A stretch of 39,401 nucleotides of DNA from Candidatus Methanoperedens sp. Its GTDB lineage: Archaea > Halobacteriota > Methanosarcinia > Methanosarcinales > Methanoperedenaceae. Position 1 is the first letter of the stretch. Each line of letters opens with the position of its first letter. Under the pieces are notes generated by a model. It had not been told where the DNA came from. It saw only the letters and a program-made list of their open reading frames with translations, and ran no database searches. The position numbers and the translations under genes were made by a program. Where the stretch lies: positions 1-39,401 of the forward strand of contig VEPN01000026.1 of the NCBI GenBank assembly GCA_012026835.1. The letters run 5' to 3'. Of this stretch, positions 8,265 to 15,564 are shown piece after piece.

Positions 8265-9068
8265 CTACCACCACTTCATGCTCTCCCTGAACTTCGTCAC
8301 CCCCTCCCCCGCATCCGGTTTCCTGAACACATACAGGTGCTCATGTCCTATCAGGTAAAAGTCATACTTCTTTCCGAACCACTTCTCCCTGGTGCCCTTC
8401 ATCTTCCACTGGAGCTTGATTATATCTTCCCGCAAAATGAACCCGGCATCAAGAAAGCTCATCAGCACCCTCGGCGTTATCGGCACGAAATGCTTGTTCC
8501 GCCGCGTATCCCCTATCAGGATGGCGCAGTGCTTTCCGACCTTCAGAACACGCATGCACACCTCTGCAAATTTGCGCATTTCCGCGGCGAACTCAGCGAT
8601 GTTATGCACGCTTGACAGGTCGCCCTCGCGGTCATGGGAATAAGGGATTATACTGGCATATGGAGGGTGCGTGGCTATGAGGTCGATGGACTCGCTCCCG
8701 ATCAGGTCAAGCGACCGCGCATCCCCAACATACGTCTTTATCTCCGGCGCCACATAATCAGCATCCAGCGGCGCATACGAGAAATCCAGCCTGTTGCGCG
8801 CCACCATGACGGCATCGGGATTGATATCCACGCCCACGGCGCGCCTCTCTAAAAGCTTGCATTCCACAAGTGTTGTGCCAGAGCCTGCCATCTGGTCAAG
8901 GACGAGGTCGCCGGGCGCAGTATAGCGCAGGATGAGGTTTCGCGGGATGTATGGCGACCAGTTGCCCCTGTAGTTGCCGACGTGCGTAGCCCAGTCGCCG
9001 CGGTCGGGGAAGGACCAGACTGTGGTGGTTTCGGGGGTGAAAGTGGAGGGGGCGAAATTCCACTTCAT
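8265..9068 (-). CDS. DNA amino-methyltransferase, copy 1 (short N-terminus)
   Basis: A site-specific DNA methyltransferase of the N4-cytosine/N6-adenine type, using S-adenosylmethionine. From the ATG at 9068 it has 267 residues; a TTG at 9074 is possible. Visible motifs in order: GNYRGNWSPYIPRNL (motif X-like), DQMAGSGTTLVE (motif I), GVDINPDA (motif II), VGDARSLDL (motif III) and THPPYASII (catalytic motif IV). It lacks the ~36 N-terminal residues of copy 5 and starts right at the shared repeat boundary. No restriction endonuclease is nearby. It lies 90 bp after the DUF5615 toxin gene and convergent with tdh. Its residues differ from the other copies at scattered sites (for example AEMRKFAEVCMRVLKVG). 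Confidence 0.85.
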   Translation of the reverse strand: MKWNFAPSTFTPETTTVWSFPDRGDWATHVGNYRGNWSPYIPRNLILRYTAPGDLVLDQMAGSGTTLVECKLLERRAVGVDINPDAVMVARNRLDFSYAPLDADYVAPEIKTYVGDARSLDLIGSESIDLIATHPPYASIIPYSHDREGDLSSVHNIAEFAAEMRKFAEVCMRVLKVGKHCAILIGDTRRNKHFVPITPRVLMSFLDAGFILREDIIKLQWKMKGTREKWFGKKYDFYLIGHEHLYVFRKPDAGEGVTKFRESMKWW

Positions 9069-9163
9069 ATTCAAGCTTAAAACAATAATATCAAAAATTG
9101 TTAAACGGATTCATCAAAAAGCGGCGCATATTATTTCATGCCATGTAAAAAACGTTTCGGCAT

Positions 9164-9520
9164 TTATTCGATCTCGTGACGTATGCGGACAGCTCCTGGA
9201 TTTATTACTGAAAATGAATGCTTAAGTTCTGGTCCATGCTTCTTTATGGCAGAAACCACTATCTCCGCTTTCCGAGTCGGAGAAAGCCCAGCTAATCGGA
9301 TTAGCACAACTCCACTGGTTACGCGCCGCTGACGAAAAATAAGCTCACCAAAATCCTTATCAGCCGTTAACAACAGTGCAGATTTCTCATTAGCCATCTT
9401 GAGCACTTCATCGTCAGAGATCCCAGCGTCCTTTTCGGCAACGTAATCTACATTATGTCCCATCAATCGAAGACCATCAGCGATTTGCTTGTCAATGTTC
9501 TCATCCACCAGAAAATTCAC
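9164..9520 (-). CDS. DUF5615 PIN-like toxin (Mut7-C/VapC-like)
   Basis: The 118 residues match the DUF5615 family of PIN-like putative ribonucleases: an opening acidic strand (FLVDENIDKQIADGL), GHNVDYVAEKDAG, and the second acidic strand ending LLLTADKDFGEL (about residues 50-61), followed by the VVLIRLAGLSP strand. These Asp residues form the expected metal site. The gene overlaps the upstream DUF433 gene by four bases, the usual arrangement of this toxin-antitoxin type. The toxin role is known for relatives and inferred here. Confidence 0.85.
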   Translation of the reverse strand: MNFLVDENIDKQIADGLRLMGHNVDYVAEKDAGISDDEVLKMANEKSALLLTADKDFGELIFRQRRVTSGVVLIRLAGLSPTRKAEIVVSAIKKHGPELKHSFSVINPGAVRIRHEIE

Positions 9521-9753
9521 GAGACCGCCTCAGCGACCGGGTACACCACATCAGCGCGCAAAGCCTGTGCGGCAAATGCAAGAGCAGCCCTTATCGCTTC
9601 GCGTGTCAGCCGTGGATGAGCCTCCAATATCTGTTCCACTGTTTCGCCTGCGGAAAGCTTTTCCAGGATAATCTCCACAGTGACGCGGGTTCCTGCAATG
9701 ACAGGTTTGCCCATCATTACTTTAGGGTCGGATACGATTAAATTTTTCTGCAT
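9517..9753 (-). CDS. DUF433 antitoxin
   Basis: A 78-residue protein of the DUF433 family with the typical start (SDPKVMMGKPVIAGTRV) and a helix-turn-helix-like part (VEIILEKLSAGETVEQILE) that resembles the DNA-binding side of VapB-type antitoxins. It would bind and neutralise the following DUF5615 protein and probably repress its own promoter. An AT-rich GAATATAAATG box lies about 75-85 bases upstream on the minus strand. The 190-bp gap to MTase copy 2 (9754-9943) holds nothing else I can name. Confidence 0.88.
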   Translation of the reverse strand: MQKNLIVSDPKVMMGKPVIAGTRVTVEIILEKLSAGETVEQILEAHPRLTREAIRAALAFAAQALRADVVYPVAEAVS

Positions 9754-9943
9754 TTTGCGCCTCTTTAACTCAATGGTGTAAGCACCGGGTGAGGGATTAT
9801 TTTATCATATTAGATATGGTGGATTCACATTTATATTCTTATGGTCTTTTTCAGCTCTGCAACGACAAGCGCAGGAGCATCTTATATTTTGCAGGTCTGA
9901 AAGCGGCAAGAGTATGATTACTACGTCCCCCCTGTATTCTCGC

Positions 9944-10765
9944 CTACCACCACTTCATGCTCTCCCTGAACTTCGTCACCCTCTCCCCCGCCCCCGGCTT
10001 CCTGAACACGTACAGGTGCTCATGCCCTATCAGGTAAAAATCATACTTTTTCCCGAACCACTTCTCCCTCGTGCTCTTCATCTTCCACTGGAGCTTGATG
10101 ATATCCTCGCGCAATATGAATCCTGCCTCAAGGAAGCTCATCAGCACTCTCGGCGTTATGGGCACAAAATGCTTGTTCCGCCGCGTGTCCCCTATCAGGA
10201 CGGCGCAGTGTTTTCCCGGCTTGAGCACCCGCATGCATTCCTGTGCTACTTTATTCATTTCCGCGGCGAACTCGGCGATGTTATGTACGCTTGACAGGTC
10301 GCCCTCTCGGTCATGGGAATAAGGGATTATGCTGGCATACGGCGGGTGGGTGGCTATCAGGTCGATGGATTCGCTCCCGATCAGGTCAAGCGACCGCGCA
10401 TCCCCGACATACGTCTTTATTTCCGGCGTCACATAATCAGCGTCCAGCGGTACATAAGAAAAATCCAGCCTGTTGCGCGCCACCATGACGGCATCGGGAT
10501 TGATGTCCACACCCACGGCGCGCCTCCCTAAAAGTTTGCATTCAACAAGCGTAGTGCCCGAGCCCGCCATCTGGTCAAGTACGAGGTCGCCGGGCTGCGT
10601 ATATCGAAGGATGAGGTTGCGTGGGATGTACGGCCCCTGTAATTTCCGATGTGGGTAGCCCAGTCGCCGCGGTCTGGGAAGGACCAGATTGTGGTGGTTT
10701 CGGGGGTGAAGGTGGAGGGCGAAATAACAGTGGAATCGTACTTTAACAGGGTTATTATGCCTCAA
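9944..10765 (-). CDS. DNA amino-methyltransferase, copy 2, with frame-rewritten N-terminal segment
   Basis: Same protein as the other copies from PYIPRNLIL onward, with motifs I (DQMAGSGTT), II, III and IV (THPPY) intact. Near its start two deletions relative to copy 5 partly cancel: two bases within the GGGGG run at about 10717-10719, and ten bases at about 10632. They total 12 bases, so the frame stays open, but the ~28 residues between them are translated in the wrong frame (His/Arg/Leu rich) and the motif-X-like GNYRGNWS is gone. The ATG at 10765 lies inside the end of the DUF2283 gene. I expect this copy to be inactive; reference annotation may call it a gene or a pseudogene. Confidence 0.7.
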   Translation of the reverse strand: MRHNNPVKVRFHCYFALHLHPRNHHNLVLPRPRRLGYPHRKLQGPYIPRNLILRYTQPGDLVLDQMAGSGTTLVECKLLGRRAVGVDINPDAVMVARNRLDFSYVPLDADYVTPEIKTYVGDARSLDLIGSESIDLIATHPPYASIIPYSHDREGDLSSVHNIAEFAAEMNKVAQECMRVLKPGKHCAVLIGDTRRNKHFVPITPRVLMSFLEAGFILREDIIKLQWKMKSTREKWFGKKYDFYLIGHEHLYVFRKPGAGERVTKFRESMKWW

Positions 10766-10961
10766 CCTTCAAAGCTTTAGAAACGAACTCAGACACTCTT
10801 ATATCGTGATTTGGAAGCAAGATCTCTATACCTATTGCTTCTCCCTTCTTATCAACATCGACAATAACATTGTCTGCTAAAGGCTCAGATCTATCTACTT
10901 TTCCTTTTTTTAAGCGGATATACATCGCATTTACTTCCGAATCAAATTCTACTGAAACCAT
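10755..10961 (-). CDS. DUF2283 family protein, putative antitoxin component
   Basis: The 68 residues match the DUF2283 family: an opening strand (VEFDSEVNAMYIRLKKGKV), an Asn-x-x-x-D-V-D-x-x-G-E turn (VIVDVDKKGEAIGIEIL) and a short C-terminal helix. Family members usually accompany RelE- or DUF4258-type toxins. It follows the RelE-like gene by ten bases and overlaps the methyltransferase copy-2 ORF by eleven. Three toxin-antitoxin-type genes in a row are unusual; it could be the remains of a second pair whose toxin has been lost. Confidence 0.8.
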   Translation of the reverse strand: MVSVEFDSEVNAMYIRLKKGKVDRSEPLADNVIVDVDKKGEAIGIEILLPNHDIRVSEFVSKALKVEA

Positions 10962-10971
10962 ATCTGTTCGA

Positions 10972-11244
10972 TCATAGCTTTAAGTCTCTATAAGCAGTTT
11001 TTCTCGGCAGAATATCATATACAATAATTAGTTTGTTCTTTTTATCAACATTATAGATGATTCGCCAGTCTCCCAGGCGTATTCTGTAAGTACCTGTATG
11101 GCCTTTGAGTTTTATAACGTCCAGTCTGATAGGTGCGAAAGAATATTGAAGTTCGTCAAAGACATCCCCACATCTGCTTTGAACGTCCTCAGGAAGTGCA
11201 GTAAGGCTTTTCTCGGCTCTTTTTGTTAAAACTATTTTATACAT
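10972..11244 (-). CDS. RelE/ParE-family toxin
   Basis: A 90-residue protein with the RelE fold pattern: an N-terminal strand (YKIVLTKRAEKSL), helices with LPEDVQSRCGDVFDEL, the central KLKGHTGTYRIRLGDWRII strand pair and a last strand NKLIIVYDILPRKTAY. Basic residues (Arg in YRIRLGDWR and Lys/Arg near the C-terminus) fit ribosome-dependent mRNA cleavage as in RelE. It overlaps the upstream antitoxin gene by eight bases and would be co-translated with it. Confidence 0.87.
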   Translation of the reverse strand: MYKIVLTKRAEKSLTALPEDVQSRCGDVFDELQYSFAPIRLDVIKLKGHTGTYRIRLGDWRIIYNVDKKNKLIIVYDILPRKTAYRDLKL

Positions 11245-11437
11245 TGGAGCTTTTTCTCGCCTTTAATGCTTTCCAATCGACGTATTTACCTGCTTTGTAT
11301 TCTTTTTCACCTTCCCTGATGGCTTCAAGCTCGTCTTCCTCAGGTTCAACCTCAGGAACCAGCAGGTTTTTTAAATCTTTTATTTCAGATCTTAGAAGTT
11401 TGAGTTCCCTGTAAATATCTTCATTAGTTGCAACCAT
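11237..11437 (-). CDS. RelB-like antitoxin
   Basis: A 66-residue acidic protein directly upstream of the RelE-like toxin and overlapping it. It opens with a helix (YRELKLLRSEIKDLKNL), has a Glu-rich middle and ends with DWKALKARK, a tail often seen in archaeal RelB-type antitoxins that wraps the toxin. I chose the ATG at 11437 because an AAGGTT-like ribosome site stands just before it; an in-frame ATG at 11449 would add four residues. No separate DNA-binding domain is evident beyond the N-terminal helix. Confidence 0.75.
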   Translation of the reverse strand: MVATNEDIYRELKLLRSEIKDLKNLLVPEVEPEEDELEAIREGEKEYKAGKYVDWKALKARKSSNV

Positions 11438-11496
11438 GATAACCTTCATTGAATATCATGTACTCTGAATATTTAAATGTGACCGATTCATGATAC

Positions 11497-11740
11497 TTAC
11501 CACCACTTCATGCTCTCCCTGAACTTCGTCACCCTCTCCCCAGCCTCCGGTTTCCTGAACACATACAGGTGCTCATGTCCGATGAGATAGAAATCGTATT
11601 TCTTCCCGAACCACTTCTCCCTCGTACTCTTCATCTTCCACTGGAGCTTGATGATATCCTCCCTCAAAATGAACCCTGCCTCAAGAAAGCTCATCAGCAT
11701 CCGCGGCGTTATCGGCACGGAATGCTTGTCCCGCCGCGTA
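11497..11740 (-). pseudogene. DNA amino-methyltransferase, copy 3: C-terminal fragment
   Basis: Only the last ~81 codons of the methyltransferase remain, from the TRRDKHSVPITPRMLM region to the usual Met-Lys-Trp-Trp end and stop. Homology to the other copies breaks sharply at about 11740, followed by 56 unrelated bases and the stop codon of the HEPN gene. Motifs I to IV are missing, so it cannot be an enzyme. Substitutions at normally constant sites (Lys/Ser in DKHS) agree with decay. Confidence 0.88.
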
Positions 11741-11796
11741 TACCCAACTTTCTGATATCCTGCAAAAGAGGTGCAGCAAGGGTTCGAATAACTTAT

Positions 11797-12216
11797 CTAT
11801 AGCAAATCTGCTGTTTTCCTTACAAAATTTTCGGCCACATCCAGTGCTTTTGTGGCTTCTTCTTTACTTACAAAATTTGCCCTATACATGATATTATTCC
11901 GGATTATCCTGTACCTGTTGAAAGCTTCAATTAATTTCTCTCCGAAATATGGTCTGTAATGTTCATCGAGAAAAGCTACTGTCGCTTCATGAGAATACGG
12001 TTTGTATCCATTTGCTGCCATGAGCCCATGAACACATTCCCTCATAATCTCATAAATATCTTCGAATAAAAAAGAGGCATTATCTTCAGTAATTGATTGG
12101 GATTTTACGTATTCAAGCCTCTTAGATGCTCGTACAATCATGGCTTTTGATTCACCAGGGTCTTTTGAACCCTGCCTTACAAGTCCAGATTCGATATAAA
12201 ACTTCAAAGGTTTCAA
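11797..12216 (-). CDS. HEPN-domain protein, partner of the MNT nucleotidyltransferase
   Basis: A 139-residue helical protein placed straight after a minimal nucleotidyltransferase gene, the arrangement of HEPN/MNT toxin-antitoxin systems in which HEPN is an RNase toxin. The expected R-x4-6-H motif would fall at Arg106, but the sequence reads RNNIMYRA: the His is replaced by Met/Tyr and the following Tyr is gone. It therefore may be a non-canonical or inactivated HEPN protein. The start is a TTG immediately after the TAG of the MNT gene, suggesting translational coupling. Confidence 0.7.
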   Translation of the reverse strand: MKPLKFYIESGLVRQGSKDPGESKAMIVRASKRLEYVKSQSITEDNASFLFEDIYEIMRECVHGLMAANGYKPYSHEATVAFLDEHYRPYFGEKLIEAFNRYRIIRNNIMYRANFVSKEEATKALDVAENFVRKTADLL

Positions 12217-12747
12217 CTATACCACTTCCAGGTACCCATAAAGCACGATACCATTTGCAAGGCTGTTGATAAACCCCTTTTCTTCATTTTTTGTATTTTC
12301 AATGAGATGCAAGCTTATTTTCCTTTTTAAATCAGCTTCATAAATATCAAGCTGTGGATATTCTTTTATATCGGTCATAATGGCAATATCTATATCGCTT
12401 TCCCTTGTATCTTCCCCCTTTGCATAACTTCCAAAAAGGACTACGACCTCGGGGATCTTGTAAAAATCCACAAGTACCCAGATAAGCCCGCAGGAATAGA
12501 GAGAATATAGATTAAAGGACCTTTTCAGAGCCATGAAATTTTGATTTTCATAGTTCCCGTTGTAAACAACCGTGACCTTGGTGCGCTCTTTTTCTACGAA
12601 CCCTTCTTTCTCAAGTGCCCTCAAAATTTTCATTGCACCTGTTGCTGAAAGCCCCACTCTACGAGCGACTTCTCTTAAATGAAGTCGCTCATTAGGCCCC
12701 TCAAAGAAAAGTTTAAGGATATGCATTTTGTTATCTTCAGTTAACAT
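12217..12747 (-). CDS. Winged-helix plus MNT nucleotidyltransferase, antitoxin of HEPN/MNT pair
   Basis: The 176-residue product joins an N-terminal winged helix (residues 1-60; LREVARRVGLSATGAMKIL is the recognition part) to a minimal nucleotidyltransferase domain with Gly106-Ser107 (FGSYAKGEDTRESDID) and the metal-binding Asp118 and Asp120. In MNT/HEPN systems the MNT protein AMPylates the HEPN toxin to silence it. The fused DNA-binding domain implies self-repression, and two 17-base direct repeats lie immediately upstream of the ATG. The HEPN gene follows without a gap. Confidence 0.85.
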   Translation of the reverse strand: MLTEDNKMHILKLFFEGPNERLHLREVARRVGLSATGAMKILRALEKEGFVEKERTKVTVVYNGNYENQNFMALKRSFNLYSLYSCGLIWVLVDFYKIPEVVVLFGSYAKGEDTRESDIDIAIMTDIKEYPQLDIYEADLKRKISLHLIENTKNEEKGFINSLANGIVLYGYLEVV

Positions 12748-12748
12748 A

Positions 12749-12785
12749 TGTTATATTTAGTTTACAACTGTTATTTAAAGTTTAC
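12749..12785. promoter_or_regulatory. Direct-repeat operator upstream of the MNT/HEPN pair
   Basis: Two 17-base repeats of the form TGTTATWTWWAGTTTAC occupy 12749-12765 and 12769-12785, matching at 14 of 17 positions and offset by 20 bases, i.e. about two helical turns. The first begins two bases upstream of the ATG at 12747. A binding site for the winged helix encoded by this gene is the natural reading. Confidence 0.5.
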
Positions 12786-12828
12786 GAGATAAGGATGTAA
12801 AGCTTGTGAAGAAATGGGAAATCAACGT

Positions 12829-13620
12829 TTACCACCACTTCATGCTCTCTTTAAACTTTGTCATTCTTTCCCCCGCCTCCGGCTTCCTGAACACATACAG
12901 GTGCTCATGCCCGATGAGATAAAAGTCATACTTCTTCCCGAACCACTTCTCCCTTGTGCTCTTCATCTTCCACTGGAGCTTGATAATATCCTCCCGCAAA
13001 ATGAACCCCGCCTCAAGAAAGCCCATCAGCACCCTCGGTGTTATGGGCACGAAATGCTTGTTCCGCCGCGTATCCCCAATCAGGACGGCGCAGTGCTTTC
13101 CGGGCTTGAGGACACGCATGCACTCCTGCGCCACATTCCGCATTTCCGCGGCGAACTCGGCGATGTTATGCACGCTTGACAGGTCGCCCTCACGGTCATG
13201 GGAATAAGGGATTATACTGGCATAGGGAGGATGCATGGCAATGAGGTCGATGGACTCCGGCTCGATAAGGTCAAGCGAGCGCGCATCCCCGACATACGTC
13301 TTTATCTCCGGCGTCACATAATCAACATCCAGCGACGCATAAGAAAAATCCAGCCTGTTGCGCGCCACCATGACAGCATCGGGATTGATATCTACGCCCA
13401 CGGCGCGCCTCTCTAACAGCTTGCATTCAACAAGCGTTGTGCCAGAGCCCGCCATCTGGTCAAGGACGAGGTCGTCGGGCGCAGTGTAGCGCAGGATGAG
13501 GTTTCGCGGGATGTATGGCGACCAGTTGCCCCTGTAATTCCCGACGTGCGTGGCCCAGTCGCCGCGGTCGGGGAAGCTCCAGACTGTGGTGGTTTCGGGG
13601 GTGAAGGTGGAGGGGGAGAA
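12829..13620 (-). pseudogene. DNA amino-methyltransferase, copy 4, without a start codon
   Basis: The coding frame is open from 13620 to the stop at 12829 and matches copy 5 throughout, including the motif-X-like GNYRGNWS part and motif I. However, it begins one base after the AbiEii stop codon, an in-frame TGA lies just upstream, and I find no ATG, GTG or TTG in frame before the Met of motif I (DQMAGSGTT, ATG at 13455). Motif IV reads MHPPY instead of THPPY, and APDDL replaces APGDL before motif I. Translation from 13455 would give 208 residues without the N-terminal third. I regard it as N-terminally truncated and inactive. Confidence 0.75.
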
Positions 13621-13621
13621 C

Positions 13622-14551
13622 CTACATGTTCTTCAATCTCCACCCAATCATAGGATGCTCTTTCAACTGTGGATTGTATTTAACATTCTCAAATAGCAAA
13701 TCCAGATCTGCATTCTTCTGCTCATAGAAATTTTCAATGAATTTGTGCTCATTTTCATTAAGCGCAAGCATCCTGGATGCAAATTCATCCACTTTTTTAG
13801 AAATCTCATCCATATCTATTTTCTTTCCTTTCTCCATTAAAGGAAGAAGAAATTTCTTTATTTCAAGCGAATCTATCCTTCCAATGCTTTCCAGATCCAA
13901 CTTCCTGAAATCTTGTGCGAGGCAAAAATAAAAGATGAAGCATTTTTTCAAAGCCCTTTCATCGAGCTTGAGCCCACTTTTCAGGAGCATGTAAACATCA
14001 AACATATCTCTCGGAGCAGCTCTTATGAGCAATGCCCTTAGCTTTGTGGCAAAAAGCTCCTCCAGTCTATAAGTCCTAACTTTAAATTCAGGAATATCAA
14101 AGATACTGATTTTCTTTTCAACGATATCAAAAGCTGGGATGCGTTCTAGGAAATTTATTTCAACCTTTATCCTGTCGATATTTCCTGCGGTATTTGTGTA
14201 TTTCAGATTGTATTGCAGAAGAGCATAAGGCTGTATTTTTTCTATTTCATATCCGCTCATAGTGGAAGTCTTCGTCAGAATCTTATCAATATTCTTCCTG
14301 CTTTTCAGCATATCTTTTCTTTGTTCCAAGGATACAAAATTGAAATCAATGTCAACAGAAAGGCGAGGCATGTTGAAATAGATGAAATTTATTGCAGTTC
14401 CGCCTTTTAGGACAAGTTTATAAGTCAAAAACTCATCATCACAAATCGTTTTCAGCATATCTGTGAGCCTGTAAACCTTCTCCAGAATGTCTTTTTGGAA
14501 TTTTGTCTTCTCAGAAAGACCCTCAAAGTATTTCCTGTCAAACTTAAGCAA
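13622..14551 (-). CDS. abiEii: AbiEii-type nucleotidyltransferase toxin
   Basis: Toxin of the type IV AbiE system, a DNA polymerase beta-like nucleotidyltransferase that acts on tRNA in characterised relatives and aborts phage infection. In 309 residues it shows KGGTAINF (49-56), the metal-binding Asp pair in RLSVDIDF (Asp67, Asp69), the IKVEINF strand, and the conserved ELFATKLRAL...RDMFDVYML block. The length is typical. The likely start is a TTG at 14551, overlapping the abiEi stop by eight bases. Its own stop (13622-13624) lies one base before the methyltransferase copy-4 boundary. Confidence 0.88.
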   Translation of the reverse strand: MLKFDRKYFEGLSEKTKFQKDILEKVYRLTDMLKTICDDEFLTYKLVLKGGTAINFIYFNMPRLSVDIDFNFVSLEQRKDMLKSRKNIDKILTKTSTMSGYEIEKIQPYALLQYNLKYTNTAGNIDRIKVEINFLERIPAFDIVEKKISIFDIPEFKVRTYRLEELFATKLRALLIRAAPRDMFDVYMLLKSGLKLDERALKKCFIFYFCLAQDFRKLDLESIGRIDSLEIKKFLLPLMEKGKKIDMDEISKKVDEFASRMLALNENEHKFIENFYEQKNADLDLLFENVKYNPQLKEHPMIGWRLKNM

Positions 14552-15356
14552 CTTTCATCAACTCTCTTATGTTTTCAGGCACGATAATGTTCCATTCTTT
14601 TTTATAAACTCCTTTTGTTCCAGGGTGCAGGTAATAAGTTCTCTTGCTGAGATTTACCCTTATACTATCAAGGAAATCTTGCGGAACGTTCAATTCATCT
14701 TTCAGGCAATCAAGAATGAAACCAGTCCTATGGAGCAGGCTTTTTTCCTTGAAAAGGTCAAGATATTTCAACAGCTTTTTATAATTAAGACCAGGAAATG
14801 CTGATATGCTTTTTGCAAGCTCTTCGACCCCGCCTGCATACTCTATTTTCCTGATGCAATCCAGAACAGTTCTTTCCCTGTCGCTGACGTTTATTTTCAG
14901 GGTTCCTCTTGAGACCTGCTCTATTCCGAACATGTGTTTTGTATTTATAACCCTATAGAGAATGTTCTGGAATTCGAACGGTCTTGAGATCTTGTTTGTT
15001 GAAATATATACGATATTAAGATAGGACTCCGCTACTCCGTGTATCTCCAGGGCTGTATGGTGCGAGATGAAATAAGGCCGGGCTAACTGTGATGCTACCA
15101 GGAATCTGTCTACAGAGTATTCTTTTCCTATCATTTGAGCTGGAACTATGGCAAACAAACCGCGCCTGACCTGCCTGATGAAACCTTTATTTTTTAATCT
15201 GAAAAGAATCTGTCTTGCTGTTTTTTTGTTTGAAAAGATCTCATATACGTCGGTATTCCTGAGAACCTCTTTCTCATAGAAACCAAAATATAGTTTATGT
15301 TCCAGAGGGCTTAAATTTACGCCTTTTTTGCTGTTGTTAGACATATATGTAGACAT
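14544..15356 (-). CDS. abiEi: AbiEi-type antitoxin, winged-helix regulator
   Basis: Antitoxin and autorepressor of the AbiE system. The 270 residues start with a winged helix (VYEIFSNKKTARQILFRLKN then a Gly-rich wing, KGFIRQVRRGLFAI, about 38-75), followed by the AbiEi-characteristic ARPYFISHHTALEIHG segment and an all-helical C-terminal half. Two starts are possible, ATG 15356 and ATG 15344; both lie within palindromic sequence that probably serves as its operator. The gene directly precedes abiEii. The 208 bp back to MTase copy 5 carry short tandem repeats. Confidence 0.85.
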   Translation of the reverse strand: MSTYMSNNSKKGVNLSPLEHKLYFGFYEKEVLRNTDVYEIFSNKKTARQILFRLKNKGFIRQVRRGLFAIVPAQMIGKEYSVDRFLVASQLARPYFISHHTALEIHGVAESYLNIVYISTNKISRPFEFQNILYRVINTKHMFGIEQVSRGTLKINVSDRERTVLDCIRKIEYAGGVEELAKSISAFPGLNYKKLLKYLDLFKEKSLLHRTGFILDCLKDELNVPQDFLDSIRVNLSKRTYYLHPGTKGVYKKEWNIIVPENIRELMKVA

Positions 15357-15370
15357 ACTATAAAATATGT
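15341..15370. promoter_or_regulatory. Inverted repeats over the abiEi start
   Basis: ACATATATGT (15341-15350) is a perfect palindrome, and ACATA (15353-15357) pairs with TATGT (15366-15370) across eight bases. Together they cover both candidate start codons and an adjacent TATA-like run (TTTTATAG on the minus strand). AbiEi proteins are known to repress through inverted repeats in their promoter, so this is the likely operator. Confidence 0.45.
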
Positions 15371-15470
15371 GTAATAAGGTTTATAAAACTATTCCCTCTG
15401 ACCATGCCTATGAAGAGATGAGTTTTGGACAGGATAACAGGGCGGCGCCATCCAAAAATAAATATCAACA

Positions 15471-15546
15471 GCGAACTCAAACGAACTGCGACGAACTCAT
15501 TTAAAGTGCAGTATTTCTGACAGGATTAACAGGATTGACATGATTA
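15471..15546. repeat. Short tandem repeats between abiEi and MTase copy 5
   Basis: Three degenerate 10-base units with an RCGAACT core run 15471-15500 (GCGAACTCAA, ACGAACTGCG, ACGAACTCAT). Twenty bases later come three 9-base units, 15520-15546 (ACAGGATTA, ACAGGATTG, ACATGATTA). The purpose is unknown; iterated protein-binding sites or polymerase-slippage remains are both possible. Confidence 0.6.
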
Positions 15547-15564
15547 AAATCTACAGGCGAAGTC

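Noticed and set aside
13413-13643. A Pro/Ser/Thr-rich ORF of 76 codons at the AbiEii/methyltransferase junction
   Set aside because: It is the methyltransferase N-terminal region read in the wrong frame; the true frame matches copy 5.
15471-15546. CRISPR array
   Set aside because: The repeat units are only 9-10 bases, contiguous and without unique spacers; no cas genes are present anywhere in the window.
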